DNA of 54,423 nucleotides from Oscillospiraceae bacterium. Its GTDB lineage: Bacteria; Bacillota; Clostridia; Oscillospirales; Ruminococcaceae. The stretch covers positions 1 through 54,423 of the forward strand of contig JAETSI010000025.1 in assembly GCA_021769725.1 (NCBI GenBank). Direction: 5' to 3'. Position numbers and translations under genes: made by a program. Below the pieces are notes generated by a model. That model was not told where the DNA came from. It made no database searches and worked only from the letters and a program-made list of their open reading frames with translations. Below are positions 7,223 to 16,222 of the stretch, in pieces. How positions within the stretch are numbered: position 1 is the first letter of the stretch; each line of letters begins with the position of its first letter.

Positions 7223-10171
7223 TTATGTCTCTAATTTCATAATAAGCATATCACTTTCCAAACCTAAAAAACGTTCTGATATCAAATCTCGAAAACAATT
7301 AGAATAATATTGAAATAAAAAATTGTTGTATCTTTTGGCGTATTTCATACATTCTTCAATATGATTCGCCATTTCAGTAGCAGAAAGTTCATTTTGTAAT
7401 GAACAAAAAAAGAACTCTAAAAATGCAACTAAATGATTATAATTGTGCTCTGTAATCTTATTTTTAATAGTATTGTATTCAATTTCAATTTTATCAATCT
7501 TAATTATTTTCTTTGCCAACTTACATAAAAATATTTTTAAGTCTAGTTCATCGCATACATAAATGGGCTTAGCATTATTCTTAATTTCAGATCGACCAAT
7601 AGTATATGTTTCAAGTGCATGATCCCATTGATTATCCATAAAAAAACAATCACCGATATACATTTGAGTAAACATTACTCCTCGTATGTAGCCTTGTTCT
7701 CGTTTTAATCTCATTGACTCTTCAAAACAATTATTCGCATCATTTCTTTTTCCAATATGATAATAAACTAATCCCATACTTCCCAATAGTGGACTAATTT
7801 CACGCCATGATTTCATTGTTGTATGGATTTTAAGTGATTGTTGATAACTTTTTAATGCTTCAGGCCATTGATGCTTTAATCTAAGAATATTTCCACGAAA
7901 CAGCAAAACATTGGCTATACCATATTTATAACCATATTGCTTATAAATTTTTTCAGATTTTTTTAGTTCTTCCTCTGCTTTCTCCCATTTTCCTATGTGA
8001 GTATAATTACGAGCAAGCTGTGTTCTAGCAACAGCTTCACCAAAAGAATCTTTTTGTTTGATAAAAATTTTCAAGCTTTCAACTAAGGAAGAAATTGCTT
8101 GTTCTTGTTTTCCCCACAAACGATAAATATCCCCTAATGATTTGCATGCCCAAGCTACACCAATAGGATCATTCTCACGTTTAGAATTATCTATACTTTT
8201 TAGTGCAAGTTGTTCCCCTTTCATATAAGTTCCTAATATTGCATATACTTCATTTAATCTTGCACTTACTTTTTTTCTTTTTCTTAATGAAAGTACTTTC
8301 CCATGCCTCATCAAATCTTCAAGTAATAATTTAACATCATTATAATGTCCCTGACCAAGATATAATTCAGCAAGAGTAAATATTCCGCATTCCAATGGAA
8401 CAGAACGAGAAATACTTTTTGACTGTTCAATTATTTTTTTTAGAAAAACCTCAGCTTGTTCCCAATTGCCTGTAGTGTAGAGTATTTGTGCTTTTGAAAA
8501 ATCATAATACAAATTACCCAATTCTGTTGTAAAATTACATTTTACTAATCCAGCATACAGAAATTCTTCAAAAATATCAAGTGGAATACCTTGAATTGAA
8601 TCAACAAGAAATTTATCAATTATGTTAAGAGCGGTTAATTCATTATAATTAATACAGTGATACAAATATTCACATAACAATTTCACTTTTTCCAAAACAT
8701 CATAAGTTGAACTGATACATTTACGATAATACGTACAAAAAAATCTGTTTTGCTCTTTGTATCTAGACATATTAAATCGTCTTTGACCATTAATTAAAAA
8801 TCCAGATACTACATCATGAATAGCATATTTACCATCATCAAGTTTTCTGGTAAAAGAGTAATCTCTTATTTCTTTAAAAATGCCAATAATGTTTTTATTT
8901 GTAATTTTATTTTCTTTATCATGATAAGCAAAATAAGACGATAACATATCAAATGTGAAAAAATTTGCAGAAGCACAGACATATATAGCTTCTTTTAGAT
9001 TTTCATCAGTAATATGATCAAGAAATCTACCAACCACCTGTTCCCCAATTCTTTCTTGATTAAAATTCTCAGATGTACTTATTTCGTTTAATCCCTGTGT
9101 ATCTCCAATAAAATCAACAATAAGAGCGAGTGCCCAAGGCAAACGTCCTGTAAAATTAATAATCCAATTAATACGATTCTTGTCTTTTATATTTTTAGAA
9201 ATTAGATATTCCTCTGCTTCTTCAGGTGTAAATACATCGACTGGAATAGAATTAATCATATTTGAAATATCACTCCAAAGCATTTCGTTTGTAATTTTCT
9301 CCCTTCCGCAGATAAATACTATAATTTTATTGCTTAAATTAGGTATTATTTCATGTCTCAACCATTGGGATACGGTTGTTGGAGCTTTTTCAAATGTATC
9401 AAACCCAAGAATAAGTGACTCATCATTTTCTGCAAGTTTATTTACACCTTCAATAAATGCACTTACTAATTTTTGTTTATATTTTAAGATAATTTGAATA
9501 TCAGAACTTTTTAGTCCAGATTGGTTAAGTGCTGTAATACAATCTTGACTTCGATGTTCGTTCATTTTTGCAATAGCAAGTCCAATACCAGCCTTCGCAA
9601 TAGTACCAACTATTTTTCCAGCAACACATCCAACTGATGAAAGAACTCCTGATAAAACAGTACTTGTGGAGTCTGTTACAATTGAACTACCAATCGATTC
9701 ACCTACATGCTCTCCAACATCTATAGCACTTTCCGAAACTGGTTCGAATAATAATTTTTTTAATGCATTACCATTTTTCTTATCTATTTGTTTTAGGAGT
9801 TTTTCTTCAACCTTTGACATTTCTTTCTGAACTGCATTATAACATTTAAAGGCAGCAGGTGAGTTAACGCTTGCTTTCATGAGTGATTCATATAGAGAAT
9901 TTATTATACTATAAACATCAAGACCATTGGTTTTAAAATCGACTGAAGCAGATGGCGTACCATTAGATTCTAATTCACACTTAACATATTCCAAAATTGA
10001 GGTTTTACCAATTCCACCAATCCCAAATAAATTTATAATAGATCGTCCACCGCCTGCTATAACTGATTCGATAGTTTTATTTATTATATCAAGAATTCCT
10101 TCTCTTCCAACAAAATTCTGATAGTCAAGCCATTCAACATAATCTGAATTTTTAATTATATTTGAACACAT
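7223..10171 (-). CDS. STAND-type P-loop NTPase with TPR repeats
   Basis: 982 residues from ATG 10171, AGGAG 10-11 nt upstream. The Walker A motif GIGGIGKTS is at residues 50-58, just after a 'FVGRE' sequence typical of AAA/STAND proteins. A Walker B-like strand 'LILGFDTFEK' lies near residue 260, and a winged-helix-like region follows. From about residue 540 to 870 there are helical repeats of the TPR type ('GEAVARTQLARNYTHIGKWEKAEEEL', shortened here to its core YTHIGKWEKAEEEL). An unusual glycine/serine-rich, weakly hydrophobic insert (~residues 135-200) separates the P-loop from Walker B. STAND proteins act as sensors that oligomerise on ligand binding; many defend against phage. There is no recognisable effector domain at either end, so the output is unknown. 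Cupin and methyltransferase genes lie upstream on the same strand. Confidence 0.85.
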   Translation of the reverse strand: MCSNIIKNSDYVEWLDYQNFVGREGILDIINKTIESVIAGGGRSIINLFGIGGIGKTSILEYVKCELESNGTPSASVDFKTNGLDVYSIINSLYESLMKASVNSPAAFKCYNAVQKEMSKVEEKLLKQIDKKNGNALKKLLFEPVSESAIDVGEHVGESIGSSIVTDSTSTVLSGVLSSVGCVAGKIVGTIAKAGIGLAIAKMNEHRSQDCITALNQSGLKSSDIQIILKYKQKLVSAFIEGVNKLAENDESLILGFDTFEKAPTTVSQWLRHEIIPNLSNKIIVFICGREKITNEMLWSDISNMINSIPVDVFTPEEAEEYLISKNIKDKNRINWIINFTGRLPWALALIVDFIGDTQGLNEISTSENFNQERIGEQVVGRFLDHITDENLKEAIYVCASANFFTFDMLSSYFAYHDKENKITNKNIIGIFKEIRDYSFTRKLDDGKYAIHDVVSGFLINGQRRFNMSRYKEQNRFFCTYYRKCISSTYDVLEKVKLLCEYLYHCINYNELTALNIIDKFLVDSIQGIPLDIFEEFLYAGLVKCNFTTELGNLYYDFSKAQILYTTGNWEQAEVFLKKIIEQSKSISRSVPLECGIFTLAELYLGQGHYNDVKLLLEDLMRHGKVLSLRKRKKVSARLNEVYAILGTYMKGEQLALKSIDNSKRENDPIGVAWACKSLGDIYRLWGKQEQAISSLVESLKIFIKQKDSFGEAVARTQLARNYTHIGKWEKAEEELKKSEKIYKQYGYKYGIANVLLFRGNILRLKHQWPEALKSYQQSLKIHTTMKSWREISPLLGSMGLVYYHIGKRNDANNCFEESMRLKREQGYIRGVMFTQMYIGDCFFMDNQWDHALETYTIGRSEIKNNAKPIYVCDELDLKIFLCKLAKKIIKIDKIEIEYNTIKNKITEHNYNHLVAFLEFFFCSLQNELSATEMANHIEECMKYAKRYNNFLFQYYSNCFRDLISERFLGLESDMLIMKLET

Positions 10172-10202
10172 TTATTAATATCTCCTCTCAGCAAACGTAG
10201 TA

Positions 10203-10233
10203 AGCGGCACAAGTTTTAAAAGCTTGTACCGCT
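10203..10233 (-). terminator. Hairpin between cupin and STAND genes
   Basis: Arms AGCGGCACAAG (10203-10213) and CTTGTACCGCT (10223-10233) pair over 11 bp with one G-U. No strong T-run follows on the minus strand, so it may be a weak terminator, an attenuator or a processing site ahead of the STAND gene. Confidence 0.45.
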
Positions 10234-10243
10234 TTAAATGATA

Positions 10244-10627
10244 TCATTTGATAACAGGCAATCCTCTAAGTGAATCCTGAATCTCTTGTGAAGCCTGCGG
10301 TGCAAAAATATACAATTGCAGCAATGGCTCGTCAGACGTGTTTGCGTGGCAATGTACAACATCGGGTGGGATTAAAATGCAATCACCAGCTTCGAGAATG
10401 TAAGATGTTCCATCTTCAAGTTGACATTCTCCAGTACCAGAAACCATGTAGATAACCTCCTCAAATGGCCTAGAATGCATAGATGTTGCACTTTTGGCTG
10501 GAATAGAAACAGTTCCTACATCAAGATTTTTTGCCCCCTCGATTTTATCAAGTAAAATCTGAAGTGTCAATCCATTACCAAAATCTCTGATTTCAATTTG
10601 TTCTTTCTTCATGAGCTTTACATCCAT
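10244..10627 (-). CDS. Single-domain cupin protein
   Basis: 127 residues from ATG 10627 with AGGAGG 8 nt upstream. Residues ~35-110 form one cupin barrel: first motif around 'MHSRPFEEVIYMVSGTGE', second motif around 'GDCILIPPDVVHCHANTS', which supply the usual His/Glu metal ligands. Small cupins bind metals or small ligands, often sugars or amino-acid derivatives, as isomerases, dioxygenases or sensors; the sequence does not say which. It lies 47 nt after the methyltransferase stop and 72 nt before the STAND start on the same strand, so the three could be co-transcribed. Cytoplasmic; no signal peptide. Confidence 0.85.
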   Translation of the reverse strand: MDVKLMKKEQIEIRDFGNGLTLQILLDKIEGAKNLDVGTVSIPAKSATSMHSRPFEEVIYMVSGTGECQLEDGTSYILEAGDCILIPPDVVHCHANTSDEPLLQLYIFAPQASQEIQDSLRGLPVIK

Positions 10628-10674
10628 TGTAATTTCCTCCTAAAATTTTATTATTAGAGATCAAGTTTGATCTT

Positions 10675-11391
10675 CTAAACCTTTTTAATAATCCAATGAA
10701 CATATTCGCTATATTTATTTGGATCAATTTCTATTAACTTATATAATTTATCAATTTCATCAGGTGAATATCTACTTAAATCCTTCAAATCGCCTTTTTT
10801 GAATATGACTTCAGCGCCTTTTACTTTATCAAGAACTTTTGTTTCAAAATCACTGTTGTAATTATAAAATTGTAAGTGCATACCTTCTCCTGGTTTCATA
10901 TGTAGCAATTCTGGCGAAACAATACCCCTATTAAAATCTTCTCTAATTTTGTAATTTACAGCATTTGGAAGTGTTATTATAAGTTTGCCACCAGTTTTGA
11001 CTACCCTCAGCATTTCTTTAACGCAATGTATTGGATCAAGTAAATGTTCGATACAACATAATGCAGTAGCGTAATCAAAAGTTTCACTTTCAAATGGGAA
11101 TTTATCATCAGAAATATCACAATAAGATGAATTAACGCCTTTTTTTAAAGATGCTTCAAGTGCAATTTGAGCACAATCAACCCCAAAAACGGTACACCCC
11201 TTTTTTTCGATTAAATTTTGTCCAAAAATACCATCACCGCATGCAACATCAAGTACAATTGAACCATTATCAATGTTTTTCATGGCAAAATTCCAACGTG
11301 TTCGAGACTTTCTATCATAAGTACCATCCTTAATTCCAGCAAGTTTTATTTTCCATTCGTTATTATTGTAATTTGCAGTTTGCTTTGACAT
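10675..11391 (-). CDS. Class I SAM-dependent methyltransferase
   Basis: 238 residues from the ATG at 11391 (MSKQTANYNN). An ATG two codons earlier at 11397 is only 2 nt from the GGAG site, while 11391 has the normal 8-nt spacing. Motif I 'VLDVACGDGIFG' at residues ~48-59 binds SAM, followed by 'VFGVDCAQIAL' (acidic end of strand 2), 'FDYATALCCIEHLLDP' and 'LRVVKTGGKLIITLPN', the standard Methyltransf_11/25 order. The substrate cannot be told; small molecules are typical of this subfamily. It is the first gene of a possible methyltransferase-cupin-STAND transcription unit. Confidence 0.87.
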   Translation of the reverse strand: MSKQTANYNNNEWKIKLAGIKDGTYDRKSRTRWNFAMKNIDNGSIVLDVACGDGIFGQNLIEKKGCTVFGVDCAQIALEASLKKGVNSSYCDISDDKFPFESETFDYATALCCIEHLLDPIHCVKEMLRVVKTGGKLIITLPNAVNYKIREDFNRGIVSPELLHMKPGEGMHLQFYNYNSDFETKVLDKVKGAEVIFKKGDLKDLSRYSPDEIDKLYKLIEIDPNKYSEYVHWIIKKV

Positions 11392-11817
11392 ATGCATATC
11401 TCCTTTTTAATTATTTTTTCAATTTATATTGAGATTTTTCTATATTTAATAAACATAGAACTTTATATACTATTAACATACTGCGGGTTATTGTCTCCTT
11501 ACATTGCGTTGAAATGCTCATGCGAAAAATATTTTAATACCTATTTTCCTCATAAGCTGTGTTGTAAAAGATAATATACAATTATCACCGATTGGCACAC
11601 TTGTATTATTATAATTATACATTAATCCGCTGCATTTTTCAATAAAATTAGAGCAATTTATACAAATTCATCTAAATTTCTATGTGTTGCACAACGCAGT
11701 TAAATCGAATTTGTATATTTTAACATAATAGTATATTTTTTACGACATATTTCGACATAAACATACAGACAGCGGACTGAAATATCAAGCCGCTATCCAT
11801 ACGCCTCATATTAACTT
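11392..11817. other. Intergenic region without a supported gene
   Basis: About 425 bp of very AT-rich sequence between the methyltransferase start and the small gene at 11818. It holds the leader of the methyltransferase (AAAAAGGAG at 11400-11408) and no open frame with a ribosome site. I see no convincing repeat or RNA gene. Confidence 0.5.
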
Positions 11818-12078
11818 CTATTCTTCGTCGATGATTCTGTGATACTCCTTCTCCTCGCAGTCGATGTAATCTTTTGCAAATTGTTCAGCTTCTTCAAGAC
11901 TGTCTTTTAGCAGTTCAAAATCCACCGCTGCCGAAAAAACATCGATCTCAATCTTTTCGGATTCATCCGCAAAAACTTCAATAGTAAATCCGTTACAGCG
12001 AATATCATTTCCGTCCTTGTCCTCCCGATGCAAATCAGTATCGGGAGTTATTTTTACATAAAATCCTTTGTATCTCAT
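11818..12078 (-). CDS. Small acidic hypothetical protein of the mobile element
   Basis: 86 residues from ATG 12078, AGGAGG about 9 nt upstream. It begins 13 nt after the stop of the gamma-glutamylcyclotransferase remnant, so it belonged to the amidoligase-cyclotransferase operon. The product is acidic, rich in Asp/Glu, with two predicted beta stretches (YKGFYVKITP, GFTIEVFADES) and a C-terminal helix. No known motif is recognised. The group II intron now lies between it and the operon promoter. Confidence 0.65.
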   Translation of the reverse strand: MRYKGFYVKITPDTDLHREDKDGNDIRCNGFTIEVFADESEKIEIDVFSAAVDFELLKDSLEEAEQFAKDYIDCEEKEYHRIIDEE

Positions 12079-12091
12079 AGCTGTAAGCCTC

Positions 12092-12363
12092 CTAAAATTT
12101 CATCTGCATATCATCATCAAGATCGTAATCTTCAAATTCGTCACTTACGGAATGTTCAAGGAACAGCGAGTTCTCCAAAGCAGTTTGAATGTATTTTTCG
12201 TCAAGACCATTTTCTTTGTATCCCTGCAAAATTATGTTGTAATACATTTGACTCGGCGGAGAAAGCTCCCCATAATTCATCAGATAAACAATACCCTTTA
12301 CTTCTTTTCCATTCAGTTCAAAGGTCATCTCTTCCTGTCTGTAAAGCCTCGGGTATCATTGCG
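12092..12363 (-). pseudogene. 3' part of a gamma-glutamylcyclotransferase-like gene
   Basis: Directly after the intron's 3' end the frame reads 'YPRLYRQEEMTFEL' and continues to the stop at 12092 with 'VYLMNYGELSPPSQMYY'. This is the usual C-terminal half of an AIG2/GGCT-like protein (the 'RYEGYP.LYR' and 'VYIMN' blocks). The matching N-terminus lies on the other side of the intron at 14986..15063. About 55-60 residues of the middle are absent and the two halves are not in the same frame across the predicted splice point. An internal ATG at 12328 could start a 78-residue peptide, but it has no good ribosome site. Confidence 0.75.
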
Positions 12364-12406
12364 ATAGGTAAGGTTTTGAAGTAATCTCCGCCTTTTCCCC
12401 CGCTTA

Positions 12407-12440
12407 GCACCGTGCATGCGACTTTCACCGCACACGGCGC
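12407..12440 (-). ncRNA. Group II intron domain V hairpin
   Basis: The minus strand reads GCGCCGTGTGCGGTGAAAGT and then CGCATGCACGGTGC. This is the 34-nt catalytic hairpin with a GAAA-type loop, an internal bulge and a catalytic-triad region near its base. Confidence 0.8.
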
Positions 12441-12461
12441 CCCATCGGTATTACAAATTCG

Positions 12462-14279
12462 TTAGATTAGTAGCTGAGATTTATCAGGTTTAACTTTGTT
12501 AAGATATGCCTGAATGGTTTCAGATTTAACAGCGTGAATCAGCATATGAACATCTTTATGCAAGATAACAAGGTTTTTGTATTCGTCCGTACCGCCCTGA
12601 CTTGTTGGCTTTTTATGATGACAATGGATTTCATCAATCCAAAGTATTCTGCCTGTAACGGCACATTTTCCGTACTGAGCGGCGTAAAGTGAAATTCTGT
12701 TGTCCAAATATTCAATGCTTCTGTTGGGAATTACTTCTTTTGCAATCATATGAAGTACTGTCATAACACTTTCATCAAATTTAAGACTTTTATGAATTTC
12801 TTCTCTGCCTTCTGTTGTATACTTGCATATCTTTCGCTTTTTGTACATCGGATTTCGTGTTTGAATATATCCTATCGGACAAATCGGTTCTTGGTGCATA
12901 TATCGTACCATTCGGCTTTTTCCATAATTTTTCAGAATGACATTTCTTTGAATAAATCCGTTCTTCTTCAGCTGTCCTCTGAGTTGATGATACATGACCG
13001 TATAAACTGAAAACTGTATTTTCATGCAGTCAAGGCTGATATTTGTTGCGTATCTGTAGTAATTGTGTATACCCATGACCATTGAATTATACTGCTTTAT
13101 CCGCAATATTTCATCGTTTTTAGTTTCGCCATGAGCTATTTCCCTTACTTGTTCTTTCAACTTTTCAGTTACTCGCTTTACGGCTTTATCAGTCATATGC
13201 GACCTGACTACGAATTTTTTTCCTTTACGAACCGCTTTCAGCTTGAATCCTAAAAATTCAGAGTAACGCTTTTTGAGATTCACAACCTTAGATTTTTCTT
13301 CACTGACTTCCAGCTTCAATCTACCTTTCAGCCACTGTTTAACAGCAATAAAAATTTTATCTGCGTCGCTTCGCTTGCGACAAAAAATTTTAAAATCGTC
13401 TGCATATCTTACAATGTACATTTCCTTTAATCCGCTTTTTCTGAGAGCATTAAATACTCCGCTTTTATTAAAAGAACCATTGCTGTTTATACCAATGTAG
13501 TAATTTCTTTGAGTTGGCATTGTTTCCCACTGACTGCTTATCCACCAATCCAGTTCGTTCAGAACGATATTGGCTAACAGCGGCGATAAAATACCGCCTT
13601 GCGGAGTGCCTTTTGTTGGAAAAACTTTATTGCCATCGGGCAGTATTATTGGTGCTTTCAACATTTCCTTGATTATGCAGATTAGTTGTTTATCCCGTAT
13701 TCCCATTGCCCACATCTGACGTAGCAGCTTTGAATGATTCACATTGTCGAAGAAACCCTTGATGTCAACATCCACGACAAAATAAAGATGCTGCCTGTGA
13801 ATCATTTTATAGCATTGTGCCAGTGCGTGTTCTGCCGACCTGTTTGGTCTGAAACCGTTGCTTCGCTCATGAAACTTTGCTTCACAAATCGGTTCTAAAA
13901 CCTGTAAAATACATTGCTGTACAAGTCTGTCAACTATTGTTGGTATTCCCAGTGGTCTGGTCTTACCATTGGGCTTTGGGATTTCTACTCGCCTGACAGG
14001 TTTGGGCTTATAGAATTGAAATTTTCTCTGAATTATCTCAACCAACTTTTCAAAGGACAATTTTTCAATATCTTTGATATTCAGATTATCCGTACCGCTT
14101 GTATAACTGCCTGAATTTCTTTTGATATTCCTGTATGCAAGCCGTATATTTTCCTCACTTGAAATTATCTCCATGAGTTTTGTGAAAACTTCACCTTGTT
14201 TGCTTTTGGCATACAAATTATCAAAGCATTCCTGCAAGTCGTAATATTCCAGATGTCTTAGTTTTTTTTGCTTTGTCAT
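12462..14279 (-). CDS. ltrA: Group II intron reverse transcriptase/maturase with HNH endonuclease
   Basis: 605 residues from ATG 14279 (MTKQKKLRHLEYYD), chosen over the upstream in-frame TTG because GGGGGAG sits 6 nt ahead. Reverse transcriptase blocks run from residue ~65 to 320: 'VRRVEIPKPNGKTRPLGIPT', 'FVVDVDIKGFFDNVNH', 'GTPQGGILSPLLANI' and the catalytic 'YADDFKIF'. A maturase (domain X) region follows. The C-terminus is an HNH endonuclease with 'CAVTGRILWIDEIHCHHKKP' and 'GGTDEYKNLVIL'. All key residues look intact, so the intron may be mobile. The enzyme binds its own intron RNA, aids splicing and copies it into DNA. Confidence 0.95.
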   Translation of the reverse strand: MTKQKKLRHLEYYDLQECFDNLYAKSKQGEVFTKLMEIISSEENIRLAYRNIKRNSGSYTSGTDNLNIKDIEKLSFEKLVEIIQRKFQFYKPKPVRRVEIPKPNGKTRPLGIPTIVDRLVQQCILQVLEPICEAKFHERSNGFRPNRSAEHALAQCYKMIHRQHLYFVVDVDIKGFFDNVNHSKLLRQMWAMGIRDKQLICIIKEMLKAPIILPDGNKVFPTKGTPQGGILSPLLANIVLNELDWWISSQWETMPTQRNYYIGINSNGSFNKSGVFNALRKSGLKEMYIVRYADDFKIFCRKRSDADKIFIAVKQWLKGRLKLEVSEEKSKVVNLKKRYSEFLGFKLKAVRKGKKFVVRSHMTDKAVKRVTEKLKEQVREIAHGETKNDEILRIKQYNSMVMGIHNYYRYATNISLDCMKIQFSVYTVMYHQLRGQLKKNGFIQRNVILKNYGKSRMVRYMHQEPICPIGYIQTRNPMYKKRKICKYTTEGREEIHKSLKFDESVMTVLHMIAKEVIPNRSIEYLDNRISLYAAQYGKCAVTGRILWIDEIHCHHKKPTSQGGTDEYKNLVILHKDVHMLIHAVKSETIQAYLNKVKPDKSQLLI

Positions 14280-14985
14280 AGGCAACTCCCCCTTTCAGGT
14301 TTGTTTTTCTCGGATAACTCCTAAGTCTTACTCGAAGCTATGATTTTAATACCTATAACTAATTTTGTAATATCGACTTGTGGCTGTCCCTCCGCTTTCC
14401 ATTACAGAAAACATCATCGGTAATGCCACGACTTTGCCCACAGTCAAAACAGCTTATTGTTCTTCGTCTGTACCGCAATAATGCGTACTGTAGGCTGCCA
14501 CGTTCCGATAATCCTATCTTTGCATACGTACTTAGGTGTCCTGCTGTAAGCCTGACAGCTTGGCAGTGCCTATAACACTGCAAGGTATTTCATAACGAAG
14601 ATTCTTACTTTACCTCACCGTCCCTGCGCTTTGGCAGTCTGCACATTTCTATGCAGTCATCGTTTTAGACCCGTACTTTCGCAGATTCGTCAGATATTTC
14701 TATCATTCTCACCATATACATTTTATAGACCCCCGACCTATAGGATACACCATTCACCTCTGAACAGCTTTCGTTCTGTTTACACAATTTACGGTATCTC
14801 TCAGCCGACTTCACCGAGCTTCTGACAAAATCGGTTTCCCAATAATGCCAGTCGGAGTATCAGGGGCGGCGTTTCAAGGCGTTACTCCATCATTCCACCT
14901 CTCGGATTATCAGTTCTCCTAATAAAGAAAACTTTTCACGTTCTTTTATTAGTGCCTAATCTTTTCAATTAGGAACGTGTCGCAC

Positions 14986-15063
14986 CGAATGCGGACAACG
15001 ATATGCCATTTGTTCCAGATTGATATTACTGCCATAGGCAATGTATAACTGTTTTTTACTCAT
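14986..15063 (-). pseudogene. 5' part of a gamma-glutamylcyclotransferase-like gene
   Basis: ATG 15063 follows GGAGGACAAGA, 13 nt after the amidoligase stop. The 26 codons (MSKKQLYIAYGSNINLEQ...) contain the 'YGSN' substrate-loop motif that opens AIG2/GGCT-like proteins. The frame is cut by the group II intron after the codons for CPHS. The remaining C-terminal part is at 12092..12363. In related mobile elements this protein is encoded next to an amidoligase, as here. Confidence 0.78.
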
Positions 15064-15076
15064 TCTTGTCCTCCTA

Positions 15077-16162
15077 TCACATAGACATTTCCATGCCCAT
15101 TTCTTCATCTTCTTCAATGTTCTCACATTCGCTCTCTGGCGGCTCGAAGTTTTCATCGGGTGTTATCTCGTTTTCTTCTGAAACTGCCGACACAGGCTCG
15201 ACACGCTGCTCACGGACGGCGATACGCTCCTGCTTTAAACGCTCTCGTTGTGCAATGGCGTCCTCCTGATGAAGCCACGCAATATTACCTTCGAGGTGAG
15301 AAAGCAAGTGCTTGCGACAGTTTTTGAATTCTTGCCCGTTCAAACCAATTCGGATAAGCCATGTACGGAATGTATAGCGAGGATTTTCACTCTGCGTTAC
15401 ACGGGGACTTGCGGACTTCTGGGTAAGAGCCTGATTGCTGACCGCCAGAACCAGTGAAATATATGCCCTGAGTACGCCTGCGTTCAGGCAGCTGTTGAAA
15501 GCTCTCACTTCGATATTGTTGTCGGTAAACACCGGATGTATATTCAAACATCGATACCGAGACGGATCGTAATGTGAGTGATACTCACGGTCATCGCCGT
15601 ACCATAGCCTTTTTATCGTCTGCAAATCAGTTGGTTTTCTTCGGTTAAGTTCTTCAAGAAAACGCTTGTCCACTTTTCTGCAATAATGCTGCTCACGATC
15701 CGAATTTACTTGCAATGCCTGATAGAGCATATCCTCCTTACTCGCAAAAATATTTACCAGATTCCTAAGTTTTTGTGCGTCGTACGGAGTAAAATCAATA
15801 TGAATATGGATTCCCGTTGTTTCATTGCAAACGCCTCCGCTTCGACGAATAGAGCGAACCACTTCCTGAAGCGTCGCCATATCCTCATATTCCAGAATAG
15901 GAGTCACAAGCTCCACAGAATACAGCTTAGAAGCCGGATTCCCGTTTTTATTCGTACATCTGATACTTGCGTCGGACATGATTTTCCAACGCCTGCCCTG
16001 ACTATCGTAAACATCATATCTGTCATAGCTGCCGCCGAAATGCTCGACAGAACCTCCTAAAACCTTTGCGACCGCTTTTGCCGCTGCCAACCTTGTTAAG
16101 CCTGTACATTCTACTTCTACGCCGAATCGCTGAGTTTTTATCCCCTCAAAATTGCCTGCCAA
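15077..16162 (-). CDS. Amidoligase-family enzyme
   Basis: 361 residues from a TTG start at 16162, chosen for the GGGAGG site 6 nt upstream; earlier TTG codons lie inside that site. Residues ~10-25 read 'RFGVEVECTGLTRLAA', and later come 'YSVELVTPIL' and 'TGIHIHIDFTPYDA', the acidic and HxH motifs of the Amidoligase_2 (COOH-NH2 ligase) fold. 'NIEVRAFNSCLNAG' follows near residue 245. The last ~60 residues are acidic and low-complexity. These enzymes make isopeptide-like amide bonds with ATP; partner GGCT-like enzymes may reverse them. The gene sits 13 nt before the broken GGCT gene and 60 nt after a serine recombinase. The start may have been altered by recombination, since it begins very close to the catalytic domain. 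Confidence 0.85.
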   Translation of the reverse strand: MAGNFEGIKTQRFGVEVECTGLTRLAAAKAVAKVLGGSVEHFGGSYDRYDVYDSQGRRWKIMSDASIRCTNKNGNPASKLYSVELVTPILEYEDMATLQEVVRSIRRSGGVCNETTGIHIHIDFTPYDAQKLRNLVNIFASKEDMLYQALQVNSDREQHYCRKVDKRFLEELNRRKPTDLQTIKRLWYGDDREYHSHYDPSRYRCLNIHPVFTDNNIEVRAFNSCLNAGVLRAYISLVLAVSNQALTQKSASPRVTQSENPRYTFRTWLIRIGLNGQEFKNCRKHLLSHLEGNIAWLHQEDAIAQRERLKQERIAVREQRVEPVSAVSEENEITPDENFEPPESECENIEEDEEMGMEMSM

Positions 16163-16176
16163 ATAATCGCCTCCCA

Positions 16177-16210
16177 ACAAAAACAGCCTACAGATTTCTC
16201 TGCAAGCTGT
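16177..16210 (-). terminator. Terminator of the serine recombinase gene
   Basis: The minus strand reads ACAGCTTGCAGA-GAAA-TCTGTAGGCTGT followed by TTTTTG, 12 nt after the recombinase stop. It overlaps the leader of the amidoligase gene. Confidence 0.65.
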
Positions 16211-16222
16211 AAATTTTAATCG

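Larger units (their letters stand above)
12364..14985 (-). mobile_element. Group II intron
   Basis: On the minus strand the element begins with GTGCG at 14985, the conserved 5' end. It then has about 700 nt of structured non-coding RNA and an encoded reverse transcriptase (12462..14279). Domain V follows at 12407..12440, and a domain VI-like segment ends in ...ACCTAT at 12364. Ribozymes of this type splice from RNA and move by retrohoming. It interrupts a gamma-glutamylcyclotransferase gene in its own orientation. The exact 3' boundary rests on the domain VI pattern and the restart of homology right after it. Confidence 0.85.

Noticed and set aside
12092..12328. Independent 78-residue gene starting at ATG 12328
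   Set aside because: Homology to the C-terminal half of a cyclotransferase continues upstream of this ATG to the intron boundary, and there is no ribosome site.
14359..14825. Open frames on both strands upstream of the reverse transcriptase
   Set aside because: The region is the structured 5' part of the group II intron RNA, with no ribosome sites or protein-like composition.
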